30,335 nt of DNA from a virus, in IMG/VR virus record IMGVR_UViG_3300030382_000340, positions 1 through 30,335 of that record, one strand, 5' to 3'. The translations under genes were made by a program, and so were the position numbers. A model generated the notes under the pieces. It was given only the letters and a program-made list of their open reading frames with translations. It made no database searches and was not told the origin of the DNA. This document shows, in pieces, positions 1-6,302 of this stretch (positions are counted from its first letter, which is position 1; every line of letters starts with the position of its first letter).

Positions 1-108
1 GATCGCTTAATGTATGAAGGTAAAGCACCTGAATTAGTTGAGACTAAGAGAGCTAGGATGCCTGCCTTCTTTGAACATTCAAATGCAAACCTCCCACAAT
101 ACGCTTGA
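1..108 (+). CDS. C-terminal end of an unidentified upstream protein
   Basis: An open frame runs from the first base of the window to a TGA at 106-108, giving 35 residues that end in ...FFEHSNANLPQYA. The start lies outside the window. The codon choice is ordinary for the phage and the next gene overlaps its end by 26 bases, as in other gene junctions here, so it is probably a real gene end. The piece is too short to identify. By position (just before the late genes of a T7-like phage) it could belong to a nucleotide or DNA metabolism gene, but nothing in the residues proves this. Confidence 0.5.
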   Translation, partial: DRLMYEGKAPELVETKRARMPAFFEHSNANLPQYA

Positions 109-274
109 GAGTGTACTAGGTCCTGACTTTAAGTACATTCTCAAGGAGTTGCAAGACAATTTTCCACGACACACACCGCATCCTAAAGAGGAGTTATCAG
201 TTATTATGTACAAAGCAGGACAACGCTCAGTAGTAGAGTGGATAGAACACAGATTGGAGGAGGGTAATGGCTGA
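83..274 (+). CDS. Small conserved phage protein, possibly Bbp19-like
   Basis: A 63-residue protein starting at ATG 83; a TTG at 38 would add 15 residues but would overlap the upstream frame further. The C-terminal half contains IMYKAGQRSVVEWIEHRLEEG, a helical segment with the GxRSVV.xI pattern that I recall from small phage proteins of the Bbp19 type, encoded near head genes. That link is a weak inference. It overlaps the upstream gene by 26 bases and the next gene by 8. Function is unknown. Confidence is fair that it is translated and low for the family. Confidence 0.55.
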   Translation: MQTSHNTLESVLGPDFKYILKELQDNFPRHTPHPKEELSVIMYKAGQRSVVEWIEHRLEEGNG

Positions 275-1328
275 GCAAAATTACTGGGATACCGTTGAAT
301 TAGGTAAGGAAGAAGTTAAATCTAAATCTAAAGAAACTGAGTATCGTAGAGACTTAGGTGACATACATACCTTTCAAGCTTTGGCGGACCACACTGAGGA
401 TAAAGAGGTCAGAGGCGACTTCAGGGTCGAAGCTAAGTTCGGTAAAGGTGAAAGCAAAACCAAATATGTAGTAGACCCTGCTTACATTGATCTTGAAACT
501 AAATTCATCGATGAGATGTATGGTACTGCTGAACTTAAAGATAGTAAAGGTAACGTAATTACACCTCAAACACCAGGTGCTATTGCAGAAGGTAAAGCTA
601 CTGCACTTTGGGGCTTAGATTTACAACGTGTTCTGAAGAATGATGATGGCACAGATATAAATGTAGGTGATGCTAATTACTATGAAGCAATAACCCGTGG
701 TGAAGTAGACTGGGCTCATTATGATAAGGACCCTGCTTATCAAAAAGCCTTGAATGATTATATTTCAAAAGGTAATAAAGATAATATCATGCAAGGTAAG
801 ATAGATACACCTGAAGAAGTAAGAGCTTTACATCAGTTTGATAAGAGAACTTATGAAGGTGTTTTAAATGAAGCAAGGACAGGTGAAAAGAGGCCATGGG
901 AATGGGATGATTGGAAGGTTGAGTATGATGTAGATCAAATTAAAATGGAAGGTGATGACTTATACATAGATGGTGAAAAAAAGATAGGTATGGATGAACG
1001 TCTTGAGATCCCTTATAAATTAGATGGTGATGGTAAGCTGGTAGGTAAAGAGTTTGCTGTCGGTAAGAATGAAGATGGTACTACTAAATACAAGACTATA
1101 GATTCTCCATATCTAAATGTTGGTAAAGCTTATGATCCTAAATCATTTAAGGGTGAAGCTCATGAATGGAAAGGTATCGAAGTAGAAGCTATGGAGCCAG
1201 AGCGTCCAGATATAGATAGTAAGCCAACTTTAGGTGGCTATGTTAACTGGGATAGTGGTTCACCTAAGATGACTAATCCAGTCAAGGCTGCTGCTCCATT
1301 AAAAATTAATCCTGTATCGGTGAAATAA
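267..1328 (+). CDS. Hypothetical phage protein upstream of the portal
   Basis: A 353-residue acidic, charged protein that I do not recognise. The ATG at 267 follows a clear Shine-Dalgarno stretch (GGAGGAGGG, 256-264). It has no signal peptide or membrane segment. Around residues 134-147 it carries GDANYYEAITRGEVDW, which resembles GADYFEALKRG in the next gene product, so the two may be related or modular. The C-terminus is proline, alanine and lysine rich and ends LKINPVSVK, comparable to SLKVNTLNM at the end of the next protein. Its place directly before the portal suggests a virion or assembly role, but that is inference from position only. Confidence 0.75.
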   Translation: MAEQNYWDTVELGKEEVKSKSKETEYRRDLGDIHTFQALADHTEDKEVRGDFRVEAKFGKGESKTKYVVDPAYIDLETKFIDEMYGTAELKDSKGNVITPQTPGAIAEGKATALWGLDLQRVLKNDDGTDINVGDANYYEAITRGEVDWAHYDKDPAYQKALNDYISKGNKDNIMQGKIDTPEEVRALHQFDKRTYEGVLNEARTGEKRPWEWDDWKVEYDVDQIKMEGDDLYIDGEKKIGMDERLEIPYKLDGDGKLVGKEFAVGKNEDGTTKYKTIDSPYLNVGKAYDPKSFKGEAHEWKGIEVEAMEPERPDIDSKPTLGGYVNWDSGSPKMTNPVKAAAPLKINPVSVK

Positions 1329-1330
1329 TT

Positions 1331-2182
1331 ATGGCATGGGAAGATGGATTCCACTGGGAACCCGGTGGCGATTATGACAGAGGTCGTAGGGGCAAGAGAC
1401 TAGAGGATGGAACGTTCACGGAGAGTAAAGGTACCTTTGGTGGTGCTGATTATTTTGAAGCATTAAAACGAGGTGGCACTGGTAGAGATCAATTAGGTCA
1501 AACCAGAGACGCTATTAGAAGTTGGATGCAGAAGAAACAAGGTGAAGGAGTAGATTGGTTTGAAGATAGTCCTGTTGCAGGTATGATACAACAAGGTACT
1601 AAAATAGGTGAGACTACTTGGGGTGATTGGTCTGGGTCAAATGAACTCGGACTCGGAGCTGACGAAGGTAAGAAATATACCAAAGCTGATTTATATGCTG
1701 ACCTTGCTCAAGGTCATGACTATGGAGAGATCTCTAGGCATTTTGAATCCGACCCATCAAGGTTAAGTAAGTTTGCTGGTGACGATACCTATAAACTACT
1801 GCAAGAAGGAGCTAGAGATCAGACCAGAGAAGATGCAGCACGTGGTCCTCAAGAAAGAGCGGCAGAGCAAGCGCGTCATGCAGAAACTTTCAAGTCTGAG
1901 CGTGATGTCGCTTTAGGTGATTTAACAACAGCTCAGCAAGATTTAACTACAGCACAAACTGGTTTTAAATCCTTACAGACTAAATATGATACTGAATTAA
2001 ATCAATTAAAAGCTGCTCAAGCATCAACTAGAACTAATGCACCTAGATCAGTAGGTGGTCCTGGTAGTGCAACTAGTATTGCATTCGCCAAGTCACCAAC
2101 CAGAAGACGTGCAACACTGTCTGGACTAACAAGACCAGCAGCACCTGCACAAAGTTTAAAAGTAAACACACTTAATATGTAA
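1331..2182 (+). CDS. Hypothetical phage protein with coiled coil
   Basis: A 283-residue protein that I do not recognise. The N-terminal part is rich in Gly, Asp and Trp and has GADYFEALKRG near residues 37-47, echoing the previous gene. Residues ~160-235 are a long charged, Ala, Gln and Thr-rich helix (ERAAEQARHAETFKSERDV, then DLTTAQQDLTTAQTG), which looks like a coiled coil. The C-terminus is basic and Pro, Ser and Arg rich. The ATG lies two bases after the previous stop (TAA-TT-ATG), without a clear Shine-Dalgarno, suggesting reinitiation. Its stop overlaps the portal start. A structural role is plausible from position but unproven. Confidence 0.75.
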   Translation: MAWEDGFHWEPGGDYDRGRRGKRLEDGTFTESKGTFGGADYFEALKRGGTGRDQLGQTRDAIRSWMQKKQGEGVDWFEDSPVAGMIQQGTKIGETTWGDWSGSNELGLGADEGKKYTKADLYADLAQGHDYGEISRHFESDPSRLSKFAGDDTYKLLQEGARDQTREDAARGPQERAAEQARHAETFKSERDVALGDLTTAQQDLTTAQTGFKSLQTKYDTELNQLKAAQASTRTNAPRSVGGPGSATSIAFAKSPTRRRATLSGLTRPAAPAQSLKVNTLNM

Positions 2183-3717
2183 TGACAGCTAAATCCAGGT
2201 ATGACGCTTTAGTAGGATACCGTTCTGAGTATCTAGATCAAGCGGACGTAGCGGCTAGACTAACACTTCCATATTTAATTCGAGACGAAGAACAAACTAA
2301 AGGTGGAGTCCGTGATCTTAAAACACCATGGCAAAGCATTGGAGCAAAGGGGGTAGTCACTCTAGCATCAAAGTTGATGTTAGCTTTACTACCTGCTCAA
2401 ACCAGTTTCTTTAAACTCCAAGTAGATGATTCACAACTAGGGGATGTACCTCCAGAAGTTAGAACCGAATTAGATTTATCCTTTGCAAAAGTTGAGAGAA
2501 CAATCATGGATGCTATTGCAGCATCTGATGATAGAGTTGTTATACACCAAGCGCTGAAGCATTTGGTAGTAGCAGGCAACGCTCTTATCTTCATGGGTAA
2601 AGATGGACTAAAACTCTATCCGTTGAACCGTTTTGTTATAGATCGAGATGGCAATGGTAATGTAATTGAAATCGTCACAAGAGAAAAAATAGCCAAGAAA
2701 TTATTAGCTGATGTTCTAGATGACTATGAACAACCAGCTGATATGGATGAAGACAGAGAAGATTGTGATGTATACACACATGTGAAAAGAGAAAACAATC
2801 GTTTTGTCTGGCATCAAGAAGTATTCGATAAAATCATCCCAACTTCTAGAGGTAAAGCACCTTTAGAGACTAACCCGTGGATTCATATAAGGTTCAATAC
2901 TGTGGACGGAGAGAGCTACGGTAGAGGACGTGTAGAAGAGTTTGTTGGAGACTTAAAAAGCCTTGAGGCATTATCGCAAGCTATTGTAGAAGGATCAGCA
3001 GCGGCAGCTAAGGTTGTCTTTGTTGTGTCTCCAAGCTCAACTACTAAACCACAAACATTAGCCCGTGCTGGTAACGGAGCTATAGTCCAAGGACGACCCG
3101 AAGACATCGGGGTAGTTCAAGTCGGTAAGAGTGCTGACTTTGCTACAGCATATCAAATGATAGGTGAGTTATCTAAACGATTATCTGAAGCCTTCCTTAT
3201 TCTGAATGTAAGACAGTCAGAAAGGACAACAGCTGAAGAAGTTAGAATGACACAGATGGAACTAGAGCAACAGTTGGGTGGATTATTTAGTCTACTAACA
3301 GTTGAGTTCTTAGTACCATATTTAAATAGAAAATTATCAGTCTTTCAAAAGATAGGTAAGATACCTAGACTACCTAAAGAAGTTGTTAAACCTACTATTG
3401 TAGCAGGTGTGAATGCTTTAGGTCGTGGTCAAGACAGAGAAGCTCTTGGTATGTTCTTAACAACCATCTCCCAAACGATGGGACCAGAAGCTACTCAACA
3501 ATATATTAATCCAGAAGAGGTTATCAAAAGGTTAGCTGCTTCACAAGGTATAGATACACTTAACCTTGTAAGATCTATGCAAGAAATACAGCAAGAACAA
3601 CAGGCAGCACAACAACAACAGATGCAGTTAGAACAAGATAAAGTAGCTACATCTGATCCTATGAATGACCCAAGTAAAAACCCACAATTAGCGGAGGAAC
3701 TCAGTGGACCAGGTTAA
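2182..3717 (+). CDS. Portal protein (T7 gp8-like head-tail connector)
   Basis: A 511-residue protein, close to the 536 of T7 gp8. It forms the dodecameric ring at one capsid vertex through which DNA is packaged and ejected, and it carries the tail. The sequence shows the family pattern: an N-terminal RSEYLDQADVAARLTLPYLI segment, the TPWQSIGAKGVVTLASKLMLALLP block, WIHIRF...GESYGRGRVEEFVGDLKSLE in the middle, and SERTTAEEVRMTQMELEQQLGG followed by a Gln-rich helical tail. The ATG overlaps the preceding stop by one base. The 3' end overlaps the next small gene by 14 bases, and scaffold follows, as in T7-like phages. The family call is confident. Confidence 0.95.
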   Translation: MTAKSRYDALVGYRSEYLDQADVAARLTLPYLIRDEEQTKGGVRDLKTPWQSIGAKGVVTLASKLMLALLPAQTSFFKLQVDDSQLGDVPPEVRTELDLSFAKVERTIMDAIAASDDRVVIHQALKHLVVAGNALIFMGKDGLKLYPLNRFVIDRDGNGNVIEIVTREKIAKKLLADVLDDYEQPADMDEDREDCDVYTHVKRENNRFVWHQEVFDKIIPTSRGKAPLETNPWIHIRFNTVDGESYGRGRVEEFVGDLKSLEALSQAIVEGSAAAAKVVFVVSPSSTTKPQTLARAGNGAIVQGRPEDIGVVQVGKSADFATAYQMIGELSKRLSEAFLILNVRQSERTTAEEVRMTQMELEQQLGGLFSLLTVEFLVPYLNRKLSVFQKIGKIPRLPKEVVKPTIVAGVNALGRGQDREALGMFLTTISQTMGPEATQQYINPEEVIKRLAASQGIDTLNLVRSMQEIQQEQQAAQQQQMQLEQDKVATSDPMNDPSKNPQLAEELSGPG

Positions 3718-3919
3718 ACCGTCACGCCCTCGTAAGGCAAAGCGGGCACCCGTAAAAAAAGTCCAACCACCCGAAGAGTCTACTAATAAGTATGCTCCAA
3801 AGATGAAGGTTGGCAAACCAACTATTAAAGCACCAGGTACTAAAGTGGTTACAACAGTTGGTCTTGGAAATTTACAAGTAGAAACAATCAATGGCAGAAG
3901 CACAGACACTAACGTATGA
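3704..3919 (+). CDS. Small basic protein between portal and scaffold
   Basis: A 71-residue Lys, Arg and Pro-rich protein (begins VKPSRPRKAKRAPVKKVQPP after the first two residues). It starts at GTG 3704. The start is supported by GCGGAGGA at 3691-3698, the best Shine-Dalgarno in this part, with about six bases of spacing. It overlaps the portal end by 14 bases and the scaffold start by 29 bases, so it is embedded in the head operon. It has no membrane segment or recognised domain. Its charge would suit nucleic-acid or acidic-protein contact, for example with the very acidic scaffold, but that is speculation. Confidence 0.6.
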   Translation: MDQVKPSRPRKAKRAPVKKVQPPEESTNKYAPKMKVGKPTIKAPGTKVVTTVGLGNLQVETINGRSTDTNV

Positions 3920-4661
3920 TGCTAACGAACAGGCTGAGGGTGAACTCAGTACTGAAGAGAAAGAAGCTCTAGAAGTTGGCGAGAAGTTAGCTGAACAGCA
4001 GAATGAATTACTTGCTGGTAAGTTTAAAGATGCTGAAGAATTAGAAAAAGGTTACATAGAATTACAAAAGAAACTAGGTGACCCAAATAAAGAAACTGAA
4101 GAATCAGAAGTTAAAGAAGAAGTCAAAGAGGATACTAAAGAAGAAGTTGAAACCGCTTTCTTAGACACTCTTTGGGATGAAGCTAATGATGAGTTTACTA
4201 AAGAAACAATGGATAAACTCAACGGCATGGATCCTAAAGATGTAGCTCAAATGTATCTAGAGTATAGATCTAATCAACCAGGACAACAAGTTTTGAGTAC
4301 AGAGAATGTTACTCAATTGAAAGATGTTGTAGGTGGTGAAGAGCAGTATGGTCAGATGATGCAGTGGGCAAACAGCAACCTAACTGAAAAAGAAACTCAA
4401 ATGTATGATGCTGTTATGGAACAAGGTAATCCACTTGCCGCGTTCTTTGCAGTACAAGCTTTGAAATATAGATTTGATGATTCACAAGGAGTTGATGGTC
4501 AAATGTTAAGTGGTAAGACAGCTTCAAATAGTAAAGGTGATCAATTCAGAAGTCAAGCTGAAGTGGTCCGAGCTATGGCTGACCCTAAATATGATAACGA
4601 CCCTGCTTATCGTCAGGATATTTACGATAAACTTGAACGATCTAAAAACTTGCAATTCTAA
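3891..4661 (+). CDS. Capsid assembly scaffolding protein (T7 gp9-like)
   Basis: A 256-residue strongly acidic, helical protein (T7 gp9 is 307). Scaffolds fill the procapsid, guide coat-protein assembly and leave before DNA packaging. It shows the family layout: an N-terminal acidic stretch with FKDAEELEKGYIELQKKLG near residue 45, a Glu and Lys-rich linker around 65-85, then a C-terminal helical region (EEQYGQMMQWANSNL, NPLAAFFAVQALKYRF) ending in a mixed-charge tail. It directly follows the portal block, as expected. Unusually, about 1.6 kb of other genes separates it from the capsid gene instead of a short gap. Confidence 0.9.
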   Translation: MAEAQTLTYDANEQAEGELSTEEKEALEVGEKLAEQQNELLAGKFKDAEELEKGYIELQKKLGDPNKETEESEVKEEVKEDTKEEVETAFLDTLWDEANDEFTKETMDKLNGMDPKDVAQMYLEYRSNQPGQQVLSTENVTQLKDVVGGEEQYGQMMQWANSNLTEKETQMYDAVMEQGNPLAAFFAVQALKYRFDDSQGVDGQMLSGKTASNSKGDQFRSQAEVVRAMADPKYDNDPAYRQDIYDKLERSKNLQF

Positions 4662-4663
4662 TT

Positions 4664-4735
4664 ATGCCAAAAGGTCCTGGAACATACGGTACTAAAAAAG
4701 GTAGACCTCCTAAAAAAGGAACAAAGAAAAACTAA
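4664..4735 (+). CDS. 23-residue basic peptide with GRPPKK motif
   Basis: A very short frame, ATG 4664 to TAA 4733-4735, encoding 23 residues with the core GTYGTKKGRPPKKGTKK. It lies two bases after the scaffold stop in the same TAA-TT-ATG arrangement used by other genes here. Peptides of the form MPKGxGTYGxxxGRPxKK recur, as I remember them, next to head genes in marine phages, so it is more likely a gene than chance. The GRP core flanked by lysines resembles an AT-hook-type minor-groove binder. Binding to DNA is inference. Confidence 0.55.
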   Translation: MPKGPGTYGTKKGRPPKKGTKKN

Positions 4736-4754
4736 CTAACTATAGGATAAAATT

Positions 4755-4952
4755 ATGGGAATGGCTTACAATCCTAGAGACGCTTCTAGGGCAAATGACT
4801 TTCAAATAGAATATGCTGTTGGTACCACAGGTAATCGTTGGTTCATACCATATAACGATAACGACAGCATGGCAGATCAGCTAGCTCAATGTAAAAAACT
4901 AGTTGGTCAAACTACTGATGGCACCGATTGCGGAGTAGAATCAGTAGTATAA
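4755..4952 (+). CDS. Small hypothetical protein
   Basis: A 65-residue protein starting at ATG 4755, with an AGGA seven bases upstream (4744-4747); ATG 4761 is an alternative start. It contains NRWFIPYNDNDSMADQLAQCKKLVGQTTDGTDCGVESVV, with two cysteines and no signal peptide or membrane segment. I do not recognise the family. It lies between the scaffold and the riboswitch cassette, and its stop codon overlaps a TATAAT element that may start the next transcript. Confidence 0.6.
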   Translation: MGMAYNPRDASRANDFQIEYAVGTTGNRWFIPYNDNDSMADQLAQCKKLVGQTTDGTDCGVESVV

Positions 4953-4953
4953 T
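4948..4953 (+). promoter_or_regulatory. Candidate host-type -10 promoter element
   Basis: A perfect TATAAT overlaps the stop codon of the preceding small gene. No good -35 hexamer lies 16-18 bases upstream; TTGCGG at 4928-4933 is too close. Many picocyanobacterial promoters have a clear -10 and weak -35, and transcription from about 4960 would put the riboswitch-like RNA some 40 bases into the leader. Such a hexamer can occur by chance in AT-rich DNA. Confidence 0.35.
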
Positions 4954-5002
4954 ATAAGTGGCGGCTCGCTTGTCGAAGCAGTAGAAGCCAACTGGGTCCG
5001 CG

Positions 5003-5067
5003 TCCGTTCACCTTCTTTTGAAGGCGCATGAAAACAACTCATGGAACGGGGGGTTGTTACTAAGGAG
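5003..5067 (+). promoter_or_regulatory. Downstream-peptide / glutamine-II riboswitch
   Basis: The sequence folds as an H-type pseudoknot with these elements. P1 is CCGTTC (5004-5009) with GAACGG (5044-5049). Inside it are hairpin CCTTC-TTTT-GAAGG (5011-5024) and hairpin CATGA / TCATG (5027-5031 with 5039-5043). The loop AACAAC (5033-5038) is complementary to GTTGTT (5053-5058). The Shine-Dalgarno AAGGAG (5062-5067) follows four bases after the pseudoknot strand, and a tiny ORF starts at 5074. Motifs such as CGTTCACC...GAAGGCGCA and a short peptide downstream match what I recall of the cyanobacterial and cyanophage downstream-peptide RNA, later shown to bind L-glutamine. Ligand binding would be expected to stabilise the pseudoknot and block ribosome access. 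A covariance-model search was not run. Confidence 0.8.
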
Positions 5068-5073
5068 AAGACT

Positions 5074-5124
5074 ATGAAAGTCCAACTAAAGTATCGCGGT
5101 ATCCCTTATACCAAAACTATTTAA
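5074..5124 (+). CDS. Riboswitch-controlled 16-residue peptide (MKxxYRG type)
   Basis: A 17-codon frame encoding MKVQLKYRGIPYTKTI, starting six bases after the strong AAGGAG (5062-5067). Short peptides of this kind directly follow the downstream-peptide RNA in marine cyanobacteria and their phages. The LKYRGIPY core resembles the N-terminal KLxYRGxxY signature of the cyanobacterial DUF4278 family, here without the rest of that domain. It ends nine bases before the start of the secreted protein. It may be a functional micropeptide or a leader whose translation couples to the next gene. Confidence 0.7.
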   Translation: MKVQLKYRGIPYTKTI

Positions 5125-5133
5125 ACTTTAACA

Positions 5134-5502
5134 ATGAAAACAATTGCACTTGCCGTCCTGGCATCCACCGCACTGGCGGCACCTGCAACAGCTGGTATCT
5201 ACGCCAACGTAGAAAACAATGCTGCACGTGTCGGCTCGGAATATATCGGAGCTGTTACAGATCTACACGTAGGTTATGAAGGTGGCGGAGAAACTGTTTC
5301 TTACTACATTCAAGGAGGCCCAGCTGTGGTTTCTGAACAAGGTGAAGAGTCAGACTGGCGTCTTTCAGGTAAAGTAGGAGCTAGCGTACAAGCTAGTGAG
5401 AATGCTTCTGGTTATGTAGAACTATCTCTCCTTACTGCTGATGAAGATACAGATGATGACAACTCTTGGGGAACCAAAATCGGAGTTAAGTATAACTTCT
5501 GA
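5134..5502 (+). CDS. Secreted beta-rich, outer-membrane-like protein
   Basis: A 122-residue protein with a clear Sec signal peptide: a Lys at position 2, a hydrophobic Ala and Leu core and PATA-G cleavage near residue 20. The ~102-residue mature part alternates polar and hydrophobic residues in about six short strands (for example VSYYIQGGPAVV and GYVELSLLTAD) and ends in GTKIGVKYNF, a C-terminal phenylalanine typical of outer-membrane barrels. It is small for an eight-stranded barrel, so it may oligomerise or be periplasmic. Codons near the start (GCCGTCCTGGCATCC) are more GC-rich than in neighbours. It follows the riboswitch peptide by nine bases. A role in altering the host envelope during infection is inferred. 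I recall similar proteins in cyanophages, but without known function. Confidence 0.75.
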   Translation: MKTIALAVLASTALAAPATAGIYANVENNAARVGSEYIGAVTDLHVGYEGGGETVSYYIQGGPAVVSEQGEESDWRLSGKVGASVQASENASGYVELSLLTADEDTDDDNSWGTKIGVKYNF

Positions 5503-5539
5503 TACCCAACGTGCGAAACCACAGAAAACTATTAACCCT

Positions 5540-5558
5540 TATACGGCGGAACCGTATA
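5540..5558 (+). other. RNA hairpin after the secreted-protein gene
   Basis: TATACGG (5540-5546) pairs perfectly with CCGTATA (5552-5558) around a CGGAA loop. No T-run follows, so it is not a standard intrinsic terminator. It could be an RNA stability or processing site between the riboswitch cassette and the next gene. GAGGAA at 5560-5565 is too far from the ATG at 5588 to be a normal ribosome site. Confidence 0.45.
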
Positions 5559-5587
5559 TGAGGAATTAACTAATACTAATTTAAATC

Positions 5588-6142
5588 ATGCCTTATTATT
5601 CAAACGCGGGCCAAGGTACTGTACGTTATAGTCCTTCAGGCTTTTATGATAGCGGTCTTTTACTAGACGCTAATAGTGCTAGTGTTACTAACAGCGTAAC
5701 TGTTGTAACAGCTGGTACTGACATACAGATACCTATTGGTAAGTATGATAGAGTTGTTGGTGAGTACTTTATTTGGTACGATACTGATGCAGATAACGAC
5801 TTCCGTTTCTGTCTTGATACTACTGATTCAAGTGGTACAGCATTTAACTCAAACATTAACTATGCTGTTCAAGCTGTAGTTGGTGGTGATGCTCTCAGCT
5901 CAGAAACTGCAACCTCTGCACCTTCTCTGTCTGCTAGTGCTACCGTGACCGACGGTAGCGGTACAGAACTACTACTAGTAGATGATGGTGATGAGGATCA
6001 CTTTGCTCGTATTGCATTCAAAGTAGAAAATCAAACTGCAACTTCAGGTAAGATAGATCTGCTATTCGCACAGGGTACAGCAACTGGATCAACGGCTACA
6101 TTAATTTATGCCGGTTCACATGTGATGTACAAGAAGTACTAG
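5588..6142 (+). CDS. Probable virion surface (head decoration or fibre) protein
   Basis: A 184-residue, Ser, Thr, Ala, Gly and Asp-rich protein with a strongly beta pattern and no signal peptide. The N-terminus MPYYSNAGQGTVRYSPSGFY and the C-terminus AGSHVMYKKY are the most distinctive parts. Such composition is usual for phage capsid decoration or fibre proteins, and I recall similar proteins next to marine phage capsid genes. It sits immediately before the capsid leader and gene. A virion role is therefore likely; the exact place in the particle is inference. It lacks the peptide motifs of immunoglobulin-fold Hoc proteins that I would recognise. Confidence 0.65.
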   Translation: MPYYSNAGQGTVRYSPSGFYDSGLLLDANSASVTNSVTVVTAGTDIQIPIGKYDRVVGEYFIWYDTDADNDFRFCLDTTDSSGTAFNSNINYAVQAVVGGDALSSETATSAPSLSASATVTDGSGTELLLVDDGDEDHFARIAFKVENQTATSGKIDLLFAQGTATGSTATLIYAGSHVMYKKY

Positions 6143-6149
6143 ATACTTC

Positions 6150-6232
6150 GGAAGGGAGGCACCTCAGAGTCGGACCTCTCTTTCATTGGCATCGGCCCGT
6201 ACGCGGATACCCTTTGCCGTCTAGACGGTGGG
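6150..6232 (+). promoter_or_regulatory. Structured leader before the capsid gene
   Basis: The 160-base gap before the capsid gene is more GC-rich in its first half and can fold. GGAAGGGAGG (6150-6159) pairs with CCTCTCTTTC (6175-6184) over ten pairs including two G-U. CCG-TACG-CGG forms a small hairpin at 6197-6206. CCC...CCGT (6210-6220) pairs with ACGG.GGG (6225-6232) around CTAG. The remaining 6240-6302 is AT-rich. It may stabilise or regulate capsid mRNA; no known RNA family is claimed. Confidence 0.4.
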
Positions 6233-6302
6233 AAAGACCACAACAAATTTTAAATTTTCAATCGATTGAGAGACTGTTAAATAATACAATTATTCTCGCA
6301 TA

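Noticed and set aside
6266-6290. TTGAGA and TACAAT as a promoter before the capsid gene
   Set aside because: The spacing between the two is only 13 bases and the region is AT-rich, so this does not stand out.
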